A DNA stretch of 6,919 nt from Actinomycetota bacterium. GTDB lineage: Bacteria; Actinomycetota; Acidimicrobiia; Acidimicrobiales; Ilumatobacteraceae. The notes below the pieces were generated by a model, which had not been told where the DNA came from, made no database searches, and was given only the letters and a program-made list of their open reading frames with translations. Below are positions 5,130 to 6,919 of the stretch, one piece after another (the first letter of the stretch is position 1; each line of letters begins with the position of its first letter). The stretch lies in contig WLFB01000068.1 in assembly GCA_009703975.1 (NCBI GenBank), positions 1-6,919 of the forward strand, given 5' to 3'. The position numbers were made by a program, and so were the translations under genes.

Positions 5130-5996
5130 TCACTTAGTAACGGAGAGTTCTTTGGCTGCTTTTGCTATGTCTGTTTGATACTTAAGAAGAATATGCAAAG
5201 TCTCTTTTGCTTCTTGAGCATCAATAGTCTCGATACCCAACAACATCAAAGTTCTTGCCCAGTCAAGGGTTTCACTGACAGACGGAGCCTTCTTCAGATC
5301 AAGTTGGCGGATACTTCGAACGATACGTGCTATTTGATCAGCCAAATTCTCACTGATATCAGGAACCTTGTTCAGCACAATTTCTTTTTCGCGCTCAAGA
5401 TCTGGGTAATCAACATGAAGATACAAACAACGACGCTTGAGCGCTTCTGACAACTCACGAGTGTTATTTGAAGTCAAAAACACGAGGGGTATCTGCTTGG
5501 CAGTAATTGTGCCCAACTCAGGAATCGAAACTTGGTACTCGGAAAGAATTTCGAGCAATAGCGCTTCGGTCTCGAGTTCGACTCGATCAACCTCATCTAT
5601 CAACAGAACTACTGGCTCTTCGCTGGTGATTGCCTCAAGCAAAGGGCGAGCCAACAAAAACTCGCTGCTAAAAATGTCATCATGGATTTCACTCCAAGAA
5701 TCGCTATTTTTATCGGCTTGAATACGAAGTAACTGCTTCTTGTAATTCCATTCGTAGAGTGCCTTTGACTCGTCGAGACCTTCGTAACACTGCAAGCGAA
5801 TCAATCGCGCGCCAGTGAGCTCGGCGACGCTCTTGGCGAGTTGAGTCTTGCCTGTGCCAGCTGGCCCTTCAATTAAAACTGGTTTACCGAGACGATCTGC
5901 CAAGAACACAACACCGGCGATTCCGTCGTCTGCAAGATAATTTACATTCTTAAGCCCGCTACGCACGGTAGCTACATCGTTAAATCGTGGTTTCAC
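5130..5996 (-). CDS. MoxR-family AAA+ ATPase
   Basis: MoxR ATPases form hexameric rings that use ATP to remodel client proteins together with a VWA-domain partner. With GTG at 5996 the protein has 288 residues. Walker A is G-P-A-G-T-G-K-T (44-51), Walker B is V-V-L-L-I-D-E-V-D with Asp134 and Glu135, sensor 1 is Asn177 in L-T-S-N-N, and the arginine-finger region is K-R-R-C (Arg188/189). The signature R-L-Q-C-Y-E-G-L-D-E (67-76) is intact. A helical lid domain makes up the C-terminal third. A longer form from TTG at 6029 (299 aa) is open, but its extra residues (W-R-A-L-T-A-R-V-V-R) do not resemble a MoxR start. GTG is also preceded at 7 bases by a TAGGGT box suited to leaderless transcription. 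The VWA gene follows 9 bases after the stop. The pair resembles CoxD/CoxE, but that does not prove a link to CO dehydrogenase. Confidence 0.93.
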   Translation of the reverse strand: MKPRFNDVATVRSGLKNVNYLADDGIAGVVFLADRLGKPVLIEGPAGTGKTQLAKSVAELTGARLIRLQCYEGLDESKALYEWNYKKQLLRIQADKNSDSWSEIHDDIFSSEFLLARPLLEAITSEEPVVLLIDEVDRVELETEALLLEILSEYQVSIPELGTITAKQIPLVFLTSNNTRELSEALKRRCLYLHVDYPDLEREKEIVLNKVPDISENLADQIARIVRSIRQLDLKKAPSVSETLDWARTLMLLGIETIDAQEAKETLHILLKYQTDIAKAAKELSVTK

Positions 5997-6071
5997 CCGC
6001 ACAACCCTAGCGGTTAGGGCTCGCCACAACGAAGCGCAACCGAGCCAGAATTCGCAATACGATTAACCGCA
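5997..6071. promoter_or_regulatory. Divergent promoter region between moxR and murJ
   Basis: This 75-base spacer serves both genes. TACGAT at 6058-6063 lies 8 bases before the murJ ATG, and TAGGGT on the minus strand (6009-6004) lies 7 bases before the moxR GTG. Neither start has a Shine-Dalgarno, so both transcripts may be leaderless. An imperfect palindrome, CCCTA (6005-6009) and TAGGG (6015-6019) around five bases, overlaps the moxR -10 candidate and could be an operator. No clear -35 boxes are seen. Confidence 0.4.
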
Positions 6072-6919
6072 ATGGCAACGCCCGAAGGCAGTCAAACGCT
6101 TTGGCGCGCGAACCTGATCGTGGCTTGTGGCACAGCGCTCAGTCGCGTGACTGGTCTGATTCGCATAATCGTTTTTGGCGTAATGATCGGCCAAACCGCG
6201 TTAGCGGATGCTTATGATGCGGCGAATAATGCACCGAACGTGGTTTACGAACTTTTACTCGGCGGTGTCTTAGCCGCGTCGCTAGTACCTCTATTCACTC
6301 GTTATATCCAAGACGGCGACGATGATTCTGTCAACGCAATTTCAAGTTTCGCAGTTGTAGCTTTGGCCACAATCACAGCACTGGCATTGCTTGCATCGCC
6401 ATTAATTTTTCGTGTCTTTTCTCTAAATCCTTCTAACGAAATCAACGTGGCGATGTTCAGATCCACAGGCACAAGTTTGACGCGACTATTTATAATTCAA
6501 ATATTTTTCTATGGTTTAACAGCAATTGCGAGCGCTATTTTGAACTCAAAACGCCGTTTCTTTGCCGCCGCATGGACACCCGTTGTCGCCAACCTGGTGA
6601 CTATTTTTACATTGTTGGCCATCCCGCGGGTTACTTCGATGAGACCACCCACTATTAATGAAGTTTCAACAAATCGCCCGCTGCAATTGCTTTTAGGTCT
6701 TGGCTCTACATTTGGGATAATCGCAATGACTTTGTTAATGGTGATTGCACTCTCGCGCAGTGGAGCGAAGCTTAAGTGGAACTTAGATCTAAATCATCCG
6801 GCAGTTAAAAGGTTGCTGAAACTTTCAGGCTGGGCAGTGGGATATGTTGTCGCGAACCAAATTTCATTGGTCGTGATTAAAAATCTCGCTAGCCCCGGCA
6901 GCGGAAACGTTGACGCGTA
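6072..6919 (+). CDS. murJ: Lipid II flippase MurJ (MviN family), 3' truncated by window edge
   Basis: MurJ moves lipid II across the cytoplasmic membrane for peptidoglycan synthesis. The visible 282 residues start at ATG 6072; the only upstream in-frame space, back to a TAG at 6015, has no ATG, GTG or TTG. The N-terminus shows the family core S-R-V-T-G-L-I-R (Arg25 and Arg31, matching Arg18 and Arg24 of E. coli MurJ), A-D-A-Y with Asp46 (matching Asp39), then P-N-V-V-Y-E-L-L-L-G-G and L-V-P-L-F. Membrane helices follow at roughly 27-43, 61-77, 92-116, 140-163, 172-190 and 213-233, by eye. The E. coli Arg52-Arg53 pair is Tyr-Glu here. A roughly 20-residue polar loop with R-P-P-T-I-N-E (about 195-210) separates two helices. 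About half of a typical 500-residue core is missing past the edge, so any C-terminal extension seen in some actinobacterial MurJ cannot be judged. Confidence 0.92.
   Translation, partial: MATPEGSQTLWRANLIVACGTALSRVTGLIRIIVFGVMIGQTALADAYDAANNAPNVVYELLLGGVLAASLVPLFTRYIQDGDDDSVNAISSFAVVALATITALALLASPLIFRVFSLNPSNEINVAMFRSTGTSLTRLFIIQIFFYGLTAIASAILNSKRRFFAAAWTPVVANLVTIFTLLAIPRVTSMRPPTINEVSTNRPLQLLLGLGSTFGIIAMTLLMVIALSRSGAKLKWNLDLNHPAVKRLLKLSGWAVGYVVANQISLVVIKNLASPGSGNVDA

Noticed and set aside
3672..5996. Part of a CO dehydrogenase (cox) operon
   Set aside because: The MoxR and VWA proteins resemble CoxD and CoxE, but no coxM, coxS, coxL, coxF or coxG gene is adjacent. MurJ lies on one side and SURF1 on the other, so the cox label is not supported.
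1..6919. Mobile element, prophage, CRISPR array or defence island
   Set aside because: I found no transposase, integrase, terminal inverted repeats, regularly spaced repeats or tRNA. The recognised genes are housekeeping types of similar composition.

Overview
The window reads as chromosomal DNA of a moderate- to low-GC actinobacterium. By eye the GC content is in the mid-40s per cent; I did not count it. Four things suggest this: a SAM-IV or SAM-I/IV-like riboswitch ahead of metX, an actinobacterial-style MurJ N-terminus, frequent GTG starts, and several starts with no Shine-Dalgarno but a TANNNT box just upstream, as in leaderless transcripts. The MurJ and MoxR sequences feel closest to Acidimicrobiia (compact aquatic lineages), but that is an impression and not a computed placement. 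I see no transposase, integrase, CRISPR array, tRNA or rRNA.

Layout, left to right. Positions 1-518 (minus) hold three tightly packed small reading frames: a 76-aa single-pass membrane protein, a 76-aa soluble protein, and the first 17 codons of a third gene that overlaps its predecessor by four bases (GTGA) and leaves the window. Divergent from them is a 131-aa single-pass membrane protein of unknown function (642-1037, plus). It converges on metX (1059-2228, minus), and a 12-bp tandem duplication lies across the metX stop codon. The 246-bp stretch 2229-2474 is not empty. It carries a SAM-sensing riboswitch (about 2281-2392, minus), a possible expression platform and the metX ribosome-binding site.

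Upstream of metX is a DCC-family (DUF393) thiol-disulfide oxidoreductase (2475-2870, minus). It diverges from a SURF1-family cytochrome oxidase assembly protein (2929-3675, plus) across a short interval with two perfect 10-bp palindromes. SURF1 converges on, and overlaps by three bases, a VWA/CoxE-like protein (3672-5120, minus). Nine bases upstream of that gene lies a MoxR-family AAA+ ATPase (5130-5996, minus), so the two form a classic MoxR-VWA chaperone pair. Divergent from moxR is murJ, the lipid II flippase (6072 to the right edge, truncated).

Functionally the window mixes methionine synthesis under SAM feedback (riboswitch-metX), respiratory assembly (SURF1, possibly with the DCC protein), a MoxR-VWA remodelling module with no obvious client beside it, and cell-wall synthesis (murJ). 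It looks like core-genome content, not an accessory island. The most notable items are the riboswitch with its competing alternative folds, the in-frame duplication of the metX terminal codons, and the small conserved-looking genes on the left.
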